A stretch of 41,410 nt of DNA from Muribaculaceae bacterium (GTDB taxonomy: Bacteria > Bacteroidota > Bacteroidia > Bacteroidales > Muribaculaceae): assembly GCA_022484565.1 (NCBI GenBank), contig JAKVKZ010000024.1, positions 1 through 41,410 on the forward strand, written 5' to 3'. Below the pieces are notes generated by a model. That model saw nothing but the letters and a program-made list of their open reading frames with translations, was not told the origin of the DNA and did no database searches. The translations under genes and the position numbers were made by a program. Below are positions 1-7,771 of the stretch, one piece after another. Position 1 is the first letter of the stretch; each line of letters begins with the position of its first letter.

Positions 1-480
1 CACCTTCTCGCATATTTTTATAAACGATGCCCAAAAGTCAGCCGATGCCGTAGTGTCAACCCAAGGCAAAAAAACAGGTGCCATAAATGCCACCATCAGA
101 TTGCAAAGCAGTGAGAACGATGCCAATTTTGGTATGCTTCCGCCAAGCATTCCTGTTATCACAGGTGCCGCGGCGGCAGTCGGAATGAAAACGCACAGAA
201 ATGCGCCTTCTGCCACAATACCATTAAAATGGTAAAGCGCAAAGTACACCGTCCAGCATCCCACCAGTTGCACAGCCATCAGCGTCCATTGCAGAGCGTT
301 GAGTTTAAGGTCATGGAATCCAATGCGAGTATAGGCTATGGTGAGCATGGCAAAAAGCAGATAAGGCACCAAAAATTCCAGTTTCGATGCCCACGGATAG
401 CACACCGCACCGCAAGCTATTGCTATAGGCAACGCCCACGACTTCAGCAATCCCAATATTTTGCTTTTGTTTGCCGTCAG
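1..480 (-). CDS. Partial BASS-family (bile acid:Na+ symporter-like) membrane transporter, N-terminal part
   Basis: This minus-strand reading frame runs off the left edge and has no stop in the window. The roughly 160 visible residues form several hydrophobic segments, and a proline/alanine-rich stretch (FIPTAAAAPVITGMLGG) resembles the conserved core of SBF/BASS sodium-coupled organic-anion carriers, so an inner-membrane transporter is likely; the substrate cannot be told. An in-frame stop lies at 481-483, and no ATG exists before the first membrane span, so translation probably starts at a non-ATG codon: CTG at 478-480 or TTG at 454-456. The gene begins 6 bases after the hisS stop, implying co-transcription and perhaps translational coupling with hisS. 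Family assignment is by pattern only; another multi-span carrier is possible. Confidence 0.65.
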   Translation of the reverse strand, partial: MTANKSKILGLLKSWALPIAIACGAVCYPWASKLEFLVPYLLFAMLTIAYTRIGFHDLKLNALQWTLMAVQLVGCWTVYFALYHFNGIVAEGAFLCVFIPTAAAAPVITGMLGGSIPKLASFSLLCNLMVAFMAPVFLPWVDTTASADFWASFIKICEKV

Positions 481-486
481 TCAGTA

Positions 487-1848
487 TTATTTCAGTTTGG
501 CTATTACCTCCTCAATTGTCAGATGCAGCTGTTCGCCCGAAGTCATGTCTTTCAGTGCGATTTTACCTTCTGCCAGCTCCGATTCTCCAACAATTGCGAA
601 AAAAGGAATTTTTTTGGCATTGGCATAGCCAATCTGTTTCTTCATCTTTGAGGATTCAGGATAAAGCTCGCCCGATATGCCTTCCTTGCGCAGAGCCATA
701 ATGTATTTCAGTGATGCCTTCGCCTCTTCGTCGCCGAAGTTGGCAAAAATCACCTTTGTTGAAGTGCAGGTATCGGCAGGATACAGATTCAGCGTGTTGA
801 GCACGTCAAAAATTCGGTCAGCGCCGAAACTGATGCCCACACCCGACACTCCTTCCATTCCGAACACGCCGGTAAGGTTGTCGTAGCGTCCGCCCCCTGT
901 AATGCTGCCCATTTCCACGTCGTTGGCTTTCACTTCGAGTATCGTGCCTGTGTAGTAGTTCAGCCCGCGTGCCAGCGACACGTCAAGTTCCACTGTCGAT
1001 TTCATTCCCAGTTCGGCAACGTGTCCAAGCAGGAATCTCAGTTCTTCAATTCCTTTCTTGCCGATTTCCGAGGTGGCAAGCAGTTTGTCAAGTGTCGCAA
1101 GTTTCTCGTCGTTGCTGCCGGTGAGCTGCAAGAGTGGTTGAAGTGTTGCTATCGCGTCTTCGCTGAGTTCCTTTTCACGAAGTTCAGCGTTCACATTCTC
1201 TATTCCTATCTTGTCAATTTTGTCAATTGCTACCGTAATGTCCACAATTTTCTCAGGTGCTCCTATCATTTCGGCTATTCCGCTGAGCACTTTGCGGTTG
1301 TTTATCTTGATTGTGATGTTTACTCCCAGGCGGTTGAACACTTCGTCAATCATAGCCACAAGTTCCACCTCATTAAATAATGAGTCCGAACCCACCACGT
1401 CAGCGTCACATTGGTAGAATTCCCTGTAGCGTCCCTTTTGTGGACGGTCGGCACGCCACACTGGTTGTATTTGATAGCGTTTGAATGGGAATTGCAGTTC
1501 AGCGCGGTGTTGCACCACATAGCGGGCAAACGGCACTGTCAGGTCATAACGCAGACCTTTCTCGCAAAATTGGTTGGTCAGATGCACATAATTGCGTTCT
1601 TTTAGCTGTTCATCAGTGGCTTCACGCAAAAAGTCACCGCTGTTGAGTATTTTGAATAGCAGTTTGTCACCTTCTTCTCCGTATTTCCCCATCAGCGTCG
1701 ACAGATTTTCCATCGCCGGTGTCTCTATCTGCTGAAATCCGTATAGAAGAAAAACTTGCTTTATTGTATCGAATATATAGTTGCGTTTCGCCATTTCCTC
1801 AGGCGAAAAGTCGCGGGTCCCCTTTGGGATTGAAGGTTTCTGTGCCAT
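487..1848 (-). CDS. hisS: Histidyl-tRNA synthetase
   Basis: Charges tRNA-His with histidine in the cytoplasm. The 453-residue protein has the class II catalytic core: the motif 2 loop with Arg132 and Arg135 in [16 protein letters not shown], the HisRS-specific histidine-binding segment [10 protein letters not shown] (about residues 292-301), the glycine-rich GGGRYDNL (318-325) and motif 3 around GISFGADRI (338-346). Residues from about 360 form the C-terminal anticodon-binding domain. Length is slightly above the bacterial norm of about 420-430. The start at 1848 fits a short leader from the promoter at 1874-1903. The partial transporter gene follows after 6 bases. Identification is secure. 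Confidence 0.97.
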   Translation of the reverse strand: MAQKPSIPKGTRDFSPEEMAKRNYIFDTIKQVFLLYGFQQIETPAMENLSTLMGKYGEEGDKLLFKILNSGDFLREATDEQLKERNYVHLTNQFCEKGLRYDLTVPFARYVVQHRAELQFPFKRYQIQPVWRADRPQKGRYREFYQCDADVVGSDSLFNEVELVAMIDEVFNRLGVNITIKINNRKVLSGIAEMIGAPEKIVDITVAIDKIDKIGIENVNAELREKELSEDAIATLQPLLQLTGSNDEKLATLDKLLATSEIGKKGIEELRFLLGHVAELGMKSTVELDVSLARGLNYYTGTILEVKANDVEMGSITGGGRYDNLTGVFGMEGVSGVGISFGADRIFDVLNTLNLYPADTCTSTKVIFANFGDEEAKASLKYIMALRKEGISGELYPESSKMKKQIGYANAKKIPFFAIVGESELAEGKIALKDMTSGEQLHLTIEEVIAKLK

Positions 1849-1873
1849 TTTTGTCTGTCCTTTAATTTTTCTG

Positions 1874-1903
1874 CAAAGTTACATATAAATAAGCAAAATC
1901 AAA
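1874..1903 (-). promoter_or_regulatory. hisS promoter, Bacteroidota type
   Basis: On the minus strand TTTG (1900-1903) is followed by 18 bases and TAACTTTG (1874-1881), matching the Bacteroidota -33/-7 consensus. The predicted leader to the hisS ATG is about 20 bases. Confidence 0.7.
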
Positions 1904-1958
1904 ACCGGCAGGCCCTTAAATAGTATTGCTCCACCTTTCACAGTCTTGGCATTGGCAC

Positions 1959-2031
1959 AAAAAAATAATGAGCCGCTTTCATCACGAAAGGAGCTCACCA
2001 TTTATCTTAATCTAATACTATGAAAAACACA
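1959..2031 (-). ncRNA. Small RNA, copy 1 of a four-copy family with conserved GTGA-type hairpin loop
   Basis: Minus-strand unit of about 70 bases with its own -7 box (TACTTTTG, 2037-2044). It starts with TTTTTCATAGTATTAGATT, shared almost exactly with the three units at 9847-10348, and ends in a hairpin whose arms are TGAGC..CTTTC and GAAAG..GCTCA around a GTGAT loop, followed by seven T (A run at 1959-1965 on the plus strand). That is a complete promoter-to-intrinsic-terminator transcript with no ORF. It lies upstream of and in the same direction as hisS, which has its own promoter, so it is read here as an independent RNA and not as a hisS leader. Function unknown. Confidence 0.65.
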
Positions 2032-2137
2032 CATTGCAAAAGTATGAAAGTATTGGATATTATACAAGAAATAGTGGTATTTCGGCGTAATATCAGTAAT
2101 TATAGCCATATTTCATGGACAAATGTCGATTTTTTAC

Positions 2138-2145
2138 TACCTTTG
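2138..2145 (+). promoter_or_regulatory. -7 box of the RNA helicase promoter
   Basis: TACCTTTG fits TAnnTTTG. It lies 28 bases upstream of the ATG at 2174 and downstream of the alternative in-frame ATG at 2123, so it decides the start of the helicase. No clear TTTG is present 19-20 bases upstream. Confidence 0.6.
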
Positions 2146-2173
2146 CCGAAATTACAGAAAGCAAAAAATCACG

Positions 2174-3505
2174 ATGAAAGAGACAGAAATAACGGAAGCG
2201 ATTAAAACTCGCCTTGGAATCAGTCAGTTCAACGAGATGCAGACCACAATGACTGAACGTGCACATGAATCTGGCGACATGATTTTGCTTGCCCCGACGG
2301 GTACTGGCAAGACTATCGCCTTTCTTATTCCTTTGCTTAAGGCTCTGAAGAAACCTGATGGACGCTTGCAGGCGCTGATTATCGCCCCATCCCGTGAACT
2401 GGTGCAGCAGATTGATGAAATCACTCGCGAAATTGCCACTGGCTATAAGGTCACTTGCTGCTATGGAGGCCATAACGTACAGGACGAAAAGCAGTCGCTT
2501 AGCGTCACTCCGTCAATTATTGTCAGCACCCCGGGCCGTCTTCTCGACCACATTAATCGTGGCAATATCGACGTTTATTCCACCCGTCTTCTCGTTCTCG
2601 ATGAATTCGACAAGACTTTGGAACTCGGTTTTCAGGACGAGATGAAGAAGATTCTGCACCGCACGCCTAACATTGCTCGGCGGTTCTTGACTTCAGCAAC
2701 GCGAATTGATGAAATGCCTGATTTTGTCCGTCTCTATAATCCCATCGAAATTGATTTTTTGGCACAAAGCAGCGATGTTAAGAACCGTATGACGGTTCAT
2801 CAGGTCAAGTCACTCGACAACGATAAGCTCCCTGCCCTGTTCTCCCTCCTTTGCAATACCGGCAGTGGCCGTACCATCGTTTTTGCTAACTATCGTGAGG
2901 CGGTTGAGCGCATTTGCAATTTTCTTAGGGACAATGATGTCCCTGCTGGAATGTATCATGGCGGAATGGAGCAGATTGAGCGTGAAAAGGCTGTCACTAT
3001 GCTGAATAATGGCTCACTGGCTGTTTTGGTCACTACCGACCTCGCTTCCCGTGGCCTCGACATCACTGAAGTCAAGAATATTATCCATTATCATCTGCCT
3101 ACTACGCCTGAAGCCTACACGCACCGCAATGGACGTACGGCCCGCGTCAATGCTACAGGCGAGATTTTTGTCATAACTTCTCCTATTGATAAATTGCCCT
3201 CGTACATCACTTTCGATGACGAGAAAATCCTCAATCCCGATGCTGCCATGAAAATAACCACTGATTTTGCCTCACTCTATTTTCAGGCTGGCAAGAAAGA
3301 GAAGATTTCAAAGGGCGACATTGTGGGATTTATTGCCAAAAATGGCGGCATATCAGGAAGCGAGATTGGCCCTATCGACCTTCACGACCATTATGCCATC
3401 GTCGCTGTGCCGGCACAAAAGGCTGCCGACGTGCTTCATAGGCTTATTCCGCTTAAGATCAAGAACAAGCGCATCAGAATAGCGATGGCCAAGGATGTGA
3501 AGTGA
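2174..3505 (+). CDS. DEAD-box-type ATP-dependent RNA helicase, DbpA-like
   Basis: A 443-residue SF2 helicase. Visible motifs are the Q motif region (GISQFNEMQ, 15-23), Walker A APTGTGKT (40-47), Ia PSRELVQQ (72-79), Ib TPGRLLDH (119-126), motif II VLDEFD (141-146, with Phe where the family usually has Ala), SAT (174-176), TTDLASRGLD (287-296) and HRNGRTAR (317-324). Residues 376-443 (KGDIVGFIAKNGGISGSEIG..) resemble the DbpA RNA-binding domain, which in E. coli DbpA targets 23S rRNA helix 92. A role in large-subunit assembly is inferred from that. An in-frame ATG at 2123 precedes the promoter and is unlikely to be used. The gene is convergent with the thioredoxin gene, 7 bases away. Confidence 0.9.
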   Translation: MKETEITEAIKTRLGISQFNEMQTTMTERAHESGDMILLAPTGTGKTIAFLIPLLKALKKPDGRLQALIIAPSRELVQQIDEITREIATGYKVTCCYGGHNVQDEKQSLSVTPSIIVSTPGRLLDHINRGNIDVYSTRLLVLDEFDKTLELGFQDEMKKILHRTPNIARRFLTSATRIDEMPDFVRLYNPIEIDFLAQSSDVKNRMTVHQVKSLDNDKLPALFSLLCNTGSGRTIVFANYREAVERICNFLRDNDVPAGMYHGGMEQIEREKAVTMLNNGSLAVLVTTDLASRGLDITEVKNIIHYHLPTTPEAYTHRNGRTARVNATGEIFVITSPIDKLPSYITFDDEKILNPDAAMKITTDFASLYFQAGKKEKISKGDIVGFIAKNGGISGSEIGPIDLHDHYAIVAVPAQKAADVLHRLIPLKIKNKRIRIAMAKDVK

Positions 3506-3512
3506 TTCTTGC

Positions 3513-3950
3513 CTACTTTCCCTTGTTTCCTCTGAGGAGTCCGTCAAGATTTGCCTTGAGTTCATCAGCACTGATTAGCCCTACAGTCCGGGTAATCTCG
3601 TTGCCGTCAGCATCAAGATAAATAAGTGTTGGCACTGCATCTATCCCTGCTTCTTCTGCCATTTCCTTCTCTTGGTCAATGTCGATTCTCTTGAACTCTA
3701 TTTTGCTGCCGTATTCTGCCTCAATTGGCTTCATCACTTTTGCAAGTTCCTTGCAGGGACCGCACCATGTGGCATAGAAATCCACCACCATCGGCACTTT
3801 TTCTGCATTGCTCATTTTCTTCATTGAAGTTGTAGAGTCAGGCTTAGCAGCCGGTGCAGTTTGACTATTCTTGTTTCCGCCGCATGAGCCGAAAGTTATC
3901 GCTATAGCCGTCATGCAGACAATCAGGCTGAAAAATCTTGATTTTTTCAT
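3513..3950 (-). CDS. Thioredoxin-fold lipoprotein
   Basis: A 145-residue exported protein. Residues 1-22 are a lipoprotein signal peptide with lipobox FGSC, making Cys23 the lipidated residue, followed by a short polar linker to about residue 50. The thioredoxin domain carries the active-site WCGPC (62-66) and the cis-proline loop VPT (106-108), so a reversible dithiol is expected. Probably anchored in the outer or inner membrane facing the periplasm, reducing or isomerising disulfides; substrates are unknown. It appears monocistronic and convergent with the helicase. The domain call is secure, the physiological role is not. Confidence 0.9.
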   Translation of the reverse strand: MKKSRFFSLIVCMTAIAITFGSCGGNKNSQTAPAAKPDSTTSMKKMSNAEKVPMVVDFYATWCGPCKELAKVMKPIEAEYGSKIEFKRIDIDQEKEMAEEAGIDAVPTLIYLDADGNEITRTVGLISADELKANLDGLLRGNKGK

Positions 3951-4030
3951 TATCGTTAGGTTTTAATTTAATTCTTTCCAAAAATAATCATTTATTCGTC
4001 AACTGCAAAGCGTCTTCTGATTTTAACGTG

Positions 4031-4066
4031 AAAAAAGCGTCCCGAGGACTAATCCAGGGAACGCTT
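4031..4066 (-). terminator. Intrinsic terminator of mdh
   Basis: Reading the minus strand, AAGCGT (4061-4066) with adjacent CCC pairs with GGG and ACGCTT (4035-4040), and the stem runs into six T. It sits about 30 bases after the mdh stop. Confidence 0.75.
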
Positions 4067-4093
4067 CTTATAAATTATAACTATGTGTTTGAA

Positions 4094-5032
4094 CTATTTC
4101 AAAGCATCTGCAAGAGCCTCGTTTGTCTTCTTGGCTGCTGCTGCGCTTGCTGCGAAGAGAGCTTTTTCTTCGTCGTTAAGCTCAATTTCCACAATCTTCT
4201 CGATACCGCCATTGCCAAGGATGCAAGGAACACCGATGCAGAGGTCGCTGAAGCCATATTCGCCTTCAACCAATGCGCTGCAAGGGATAAGTTTCTTCTC
4301 ATCGTGAAGAACTGCTTCGCATACTTGTGCTGCTGCTGCACCCGGTGCGTACCATGCGCTTGTGCCAAGCAGACCTGTAAGTGTTGCACCGCCAACCTTT
4401 GTGTCAGCTGCAATCTTGTCAAGTTGCTCCTTGCTCAGGAAGTTGGTTACAGGAACACCACGCCAAACAGCGTAACGTGTCATAGGAATCATAGTCTTGT
4501 CATTATGGCCGCCGATTACGAATCCGTCAACTTCTCCAGCATTTGCATTGAGAGCTAAGCGAAGGTTGAATTTGAAGCGTGCACTGTCAAGTGCGCCACC
4601 CATACCGATTATGCGGTTCTTTGGAAGTCCACTGGTCTTATGGATAAGATATGTCATTGTATCCATTGGGTTGCTGATGCAGATAACTACTGCATTTGGT
4701 GAAGCCTTAACGACTTCTGCAATCACGCTCTTTACAATTTTGGCATTGACACCGATAAGTTCTTCACGTGTCATTCCAGGTTTACGTGGAATTCCTGATG
4801 TGATTACCACTACATCTGAATCCTTTGTCTTGGAATAATCATTGGTTGTTCCAGTGAGAATTGTGTTTATACCAAGGATATTTGCTGTCTGCATAATATC
4901 CATTGCCTTGCCTTCTGATACTCCAGGCTTGATGTCAAGGAGAACTACTTCGTCAGCTACTTGTTTGCAAACTAATACATTTGCACATGTTGCGCCTACA
5001 TTTCCGGCACCAATAACTGTGATTTTCGACAT
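4094..5032 (-). CDS. mdh: Malate dehydrogenase
   Basis: NAD-dependent interconversion of malate and oxaloacetate in central metabolism. The 312-residue protein belongs to the LDH-like MDH group: Rossmann loop GAGNVGA (8-14) with Asp33 for NAD, substrate-loop arginines in RKPGMTRE (Arg83, Arg89), CISNPMD (118-124), the catalytic Asp149 and Arg152 in ALDSARF and the proton-relay His176 in GGHND. Arg83 in place of Gln in the mobile loop fits malate and not lactate specificity. Transcribed alone from the promoter at 5101, ending at the hairpin at 4031-4066. Identification is secure. Confidence 0.96.
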   Translation of the reverse strand: MSKITVIGAGNVGATCANVLVCKQVADEVVLLDIKPGVSEGKAMDIMQTANILGINTILTGTTNDYSKTKDSDVVVITSGIPRKPGMTREELIGVNAKIVKSVIAEVVKASPNAVVICISNPMDTMTYLIHKTSGLPKNRIIGMGGALDSARFKFNLRLALNANAGEVDGFVIGGHNDKTMIPMTRYAVWRGVPVTNFLSKEQLDKIAADTKVGGATLTGLLGTSAWYAPGAAAAQVCEAVLHDEKKLIPCSALVEGEYGFSDLCIGVPCILGNGGIEKIVEIELNDEEKALFAASAAAAKKTNEALADALK

Positions 5033-5100
5033 AATTAATTATTATTTAGATGTTTGACAATACTTCAGTTTCCAGCGGATAATATTTCCGTTATCGATGA

Positions 5101-5108
5101 CAAAGTTA
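5101..5108 (-). promoter_or_regulatory. mdh promoter -7 box
   Basis: Minus-strand TAACTTTG matches the Bacteroidota -7 element. The leader to the ATG at 5032 would be about 65 bases. No exact TTTG is found at the -33 position. Confidence 0.6.
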
Positions 5109-5165
5109 TATATTAATCCCAAATTAAAGAAATTTTTCCGCATTATTAATGGTTAATTTTTCCTA

Positions 5166-5768
5166 TTATTTTAACACACCCTTTCCTTCACGCACTATTT
5201 CAGGCTCGTCGCCCGTGCAGTCAATGATGGTTGACGGCACTATCGACCGCCGTCCCGAATCAAGTATCAGGCTCACGTCACCCACATATCTTTCAGCTAT
5301 CAGTTCAGGCTCCGTTCCATAATCCTCATCTTCATATTCTATTGAGCTTGTCATTATCGGCCGTCCGAGCCTATGCACCAATTCAATTGCTATTTTATCG
5401 TCAGGGACTCTCACGCCAACTGTCTTGCGGCCTTTAAATGCTTTTGGCAACTTCGACATAGCAGGAAATATGAATGTGAATGGTCCAGGCAGATTTGCTT
5501 TCATCATCCTGAACTCATCATTGTCAAAATGGGCATATTCTGCAACCTGACTTATACTTTCACAGATAATTGAGAGGTTTGTCTTTTCGCTCTTCACCCC
5601 TTTTATCCTGCATATTTTCTCAATTGCTCCATTGTTGAGCGCATCGCATCCAAGCGCGTACAGAGTATCAGTAGGATATATTATAATGTTGCCGTCGAGC
5701 AGTGCTTCCACAGCTATATCTATATAGCGTTCATTCAGGCTTTCTTCTATTATCTTCAATAATTTCAT
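5166..5768 (-). CDS. tsaC: Threonylcarbamoyl-AMP synthase (YrdC/Sua5/TsaC family)
   Basis: Makes threonylcarbamoyl-adenylate from threonine, bicarbonate and ATP for the universal t6A37 modification of ANN-decoding tRNAs. The 200-residue protein is a single YrdC domain: IIYPTDTLYALGCDA (about 29-43), the basic stretch RIKGVKSEKTNLSII, LPGPFTFIFPA and the C-terminal STIIDCT..EIVREGKG segment that closes the family's nucleotide site. It lacks the extra Sua5 C-terminal domain. It lies 12 bases after the B3/B4-domain gene, probably in the same operon; both have links to tRNA biology. The family is secure; some YrdC paralogues have other roles, so the exact activity is slightly less so. Confidence 0.9.
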   Translation of the reverse strand: MKLLKIIEESLNERYIDIAVEALLDGNIIIYPTDTLYALGCDALNNGAIEKICRIKGVKSEKTNLSIICESISQVAEYAHFDNDEFRMMKANLPGPFTFIFPAMSKLPKAFKGRKTVGVRVPDDKIAIELVHRLGRPIMTSSIEYEDEDYGTEPELIAERYVGDVSLILDSGRRSIVPSTIIDCTGDEPEIVREGKGVLK

Positions 5769-5780
5769 TTGATATCGGAT

Positions 5781-6449
5781 TTATTTGATTATTGCCGTTT
5801 CCACATTGGTTGCCGACGCATATTTCTTCAGCAGTTCCACGCTCCAGTCCACAGCCTCTTCAATCGGCATCTCTGGCCCGAATGCGTTGATGTTCATTTG
5901 GAATGATGTAGTTTCAAGCGATATTTTTGTACGTTCTTCATCACTTGTCGGTGTAGCGATCCCGCCTCGCAAATCCCTGTAAACGGGAAGTCCTTCAATA
6001 TTCAGTAAGCCACGACCTATCCCTTCATATTTTTCATCATGCTCTCCCACTCCAAGCACGAGTTTATCTCCTTCTATCTTGCCTGCGTCAAGCCCACTGA
6101 TGCTGTAACCGCTCTTTATCGACACCAAATTCACAAGGTCAACCAAAGTGTCAATATGGTAAAGTCCAAGCCCTCTGATTACACGTCTGCACAATGCTTC
6201 CGCCGACATTCTGTATCGGTTTGGGTCTTTACCCAATGCACGGTATAATGCTCTTGTCTGTGCCACAGCTGGACGTTTGTTGATTTCAAGCAACTGGTAC
6301 TGTTTGCTGATTTCTGCACATTCAGCATCAATCTCGTTCCACAATTCAGCATTTGTAGCACTGTTCTTCACATTGGCATGTATCATTCCAATGCGTAAAT
6401 CAGGGCAAAACTGCCTTATTCTTTCATCTATTTCAATTTGTAACACCAC
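5781..6449 (-). CDS. B3/B4 tRNA-binding domain protein
   Basis: A 222-residue stand-alone relative of the B3/B4 domain of the phenylalanyl-tRNA synthetase beta chain. Characteristic segments are the RPAVAQTRALYRALGKDPNRYR region (about 58-80), SAEALCRRVIRGLGLYHIDTLVDLVN and the FGPEMP..VDWSVELLKKY end. In PheRS this domain takes part in editing; the free-standing proteins are widespread but of uncertain function, with tRNA-related editing of misacylated or unusual products a possible role. Start is GTG at 6447-6449, since an in-frame TGA lies just upstream (a second GTG follows immediately). First gene of a likely two-gene operon with the threonylcarbamoyl-AMP synthase. Confidence 0.85.
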   Translation of the reverse strand: MVLQIEIDERIRQFCPDLRIGMIHANVKNSATNAELWNEIDAECAEISKQYQLLEINKRPAVAQTRALYRALGKDPNRYRMSAEALCRRVIRGLGLYHIDTLVDLVNLVSIKSGYSISGLDAGKIEGDKLVLGVGEHDEKYEGIGRGLLNIEGLPVYRDLRGGIATPTSDEERTKISLETTSFQMNINAFGPEMPIEEAVDWSVELLKKYASATNVETAIIK

Positions 6450-6464
6450 TATTCACAATTAATA

Positions 6465-6496
6465 ATTGTACAAAATTAATATATTTATTACTTTTG
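6465..6496 (+). promoter_or_regulatory. Promoter of the mtnN-luxS operon
   Basis: ATTG (6465-6468), 20 bases, then TACTTTTG (6489-6496). It overlaps the divergent promoter of the B3/B4 gene, so the two units may compete for polymerase. Leader about 25 bases. Confidence 0.6.
6471..6478 (-). promoter_or_regulatory. Promoter of the B3/B4-tsaC operon
   Basis: Minus-strand TAATTTTG matches TAnnTTTG, 21 bases from the GTG start. It is back to back with the mtnN -7 box at 6489. Confidence 0.55.
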
Positions 6497-6524
6497 TCAC
6501 AACTTTAAGAGAATTTATATTGTT

Positions 6525-7205
6525 ATGACTATTGGAATAATCGTTGCAATGCAAAAAGAGCTTTCCCTGCTTCTCCCATTGCTTGGAAATCATGAGGAAA
6601 CTTCAATCGACAACCGTATTTTCCACATGGGCAAAGTTGGCTCTAACGACATAGTTGCAATGCAATGTGGCATTGGCAAAGTCAATGCTGCCATTGGAAC
6701 TATGCTGATGTTGACCAATTTCTCTGTCGAATTGGTCATCAGCACCGGTGTTGCTGGTGGTGCCGATTCATCAGTGAACGTAATGGATGTCATAATTGGT
6801 GAGCGTATTGCCTACCACGATGTATGGTGTGGCCCAGGCACTTCCTATGGCGAAGCTTATGGCTTCCCTCTTTATTTTAAATCCAGCAGCGACGTAATGC
6901 GTATGGTGGATTTCAGCAACAATGTTAAAGCTGGACTTATCTGCTCAGGCGATAAATTCATCAGCACAATAGAAGAAGTCAATGAAATAAAGAGCCATTA
7001 TCCTGATGCAATTGCAGTTGACATGGAATCAACTTCGATAGCTCAAGTCTGCTATATGCGCAATGTACCTTTCTTCTGCGCCCGCGTAATCAGCGATTCA
7101 CCTGGTGCAAATCACGATAATTCCAAGCAGTACGACGACTTCTGGGAAGTTGCCCCGAAACATACATTCAATATCATTCACGAGATACTGCTGAAAACGA
7201 AATAA
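6525..7205 (+). CDS. mtnN: 5'-methylthioadenosine / S-adenosylhomocysteine nucleosidase
   Basis: Cleaves adenine from S-adenosylhomocysteine and methylthioadenosine, giving S-ribosylhomocysteine for LuxS and removing an inhibitor of methyltransferases. The 226-residue protein has the nucleoside phosphorylase-like fold with Glu12 (AMQKE), the phosphate-pocket-like STGVAGG (73-79), the ribose-contacting MEST (167-170) and the catalytic Asp191 in VISDSPG. luxS follows after 9 bases, so this is the two-step detoxification and AI-2 operon. Identification is secure. Confidence 0.95.
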   Translation: MTIGIIVAMQKELSLLLPLLGNHEETSIDNRIFHMGKVGSNDIVAMQCGIGKVNAAIGTMLMLTNFSVELVISTGVAGGADSSVNVMDVIIGERIAYHDVWCGPGTSYGEAYGFPLYFKSSSDVMRMVDFSNNVKAGLICSGDKFISTIEEVNEIKSHYPDAIAVDMESTSIAQVCYMRNVPFFCARVISDSPGANHDNSKQYDDFWEVAPKHTFNIIHEILLKTK

Positions 7206-7214
7206 CTCATAATC

Positions 7215-7700
7215 ATGGACAAGATAGCAAGTTTTACAATCAATCATCTAAAATTAAAAAGAGGCATTTATCTTTCTCGAAAGGACACGTTACCCAAAGG
7301 TGACATTCTCACCACCTTCGACATTCGCATGAAGGAACCGAACCGTGAACCAGTAGTCAGTTTGCCTGCCATCCACACAATCGAGCATCTTGGAGCAACT
7401 TTCCTCCGCAATCATCCAAAATGGGGTAAGAGCATTGTTTATTGGGGACCAATGGGATGCTGCACAGGTTGCTATCTGATTCTTGCCGGAGATTTCTCTT
7501 CTGCCGACATTATCGGACTGATGAAAGAAACATTCTCATTCATTTCCGACTTCGATGACGACATTCCAGGAGCCACCGCTCGTGATTGTGGCAACTACAT
7601 GCTGCACAATTTGCCTATGGCAAAATGGGAGGCAAAAAAATATTTGGTTGAAGTTCTCGAAAAAATTTCAGACGAAAATTTGGTCTATCCAGTTGATTAA
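7215..7700 (+). CDS. luxS: S-ribosylhomocysteine lyase, AI-2 synthase
   Basis: Splits S-ribosylhomocysteine into homocysteine and 4,5-dihydroxypentane-2,3-dione, the precursor of autoinducer-2. The 161-residue protein has the metal-binding HTIEH (His54, Glu57, His58), the catalytic cysteine in GCCTGC (82-86 region) and a third metal ligand Cys125 in ARDCGNY. Length matches the family. It works directly after MtnN, whose gene precedes it in the same operon. No dedicated AI-2 receptor (LuxP/LsrB type) is recognisable nearby, although a periplasmic-binding-domain sensor gene follows with its own promoter. Identification is secure. Confidence 0.96.
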   Translation: MDKIASFTINHLKLKRGIYLSRKDTLPKGDILTTFDIRMKEPNREPVVSLPAIHTIEHLGATFLRNHPKWGKSIVYWGPMGCCTGCYLILAGDFSSADIIGLMKETFSFISDFDDDIPGATARDCGNYMLHNLPMAKWEAKKYLVEVLEKISDENLVYPVD

Positions 7701-7706
7701 TTTATA

Positions 7707-7738
7707 TTTGTATGTTTTTATTACCTTTTTTATCTTTG
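7707..7738 (+). promoter_or_regulatory. Promoter of the substrate-binding-domain sensor gene
   Basis: TTTG (7707-7710), 20 bases, TATCTTTG (7731-7738): an exact match to the Bacteroidota consensus and spacing. It separates the sensor gene from the luxS operon. Confidence 0.75.
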
Positions 7739-7771
7739 ATTCGCTTATTACATTGCTAAAACTATACTAAA

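Noticed and set aside
1874-2044. T-box or attenuator leader of hisS
   Set aside because: The upstream hairpin unit ends about 55 bases before a full-consensus hisS promoter and belongs to a family also found away from any synthetase gene.
3938-4558. 206-codon plus-strand frame antisense to mdh
   Set aside because: Cysteine- and leucine-rich translation of the complement of a well-conserved enzyme; it has no promoter and no family resemblance.
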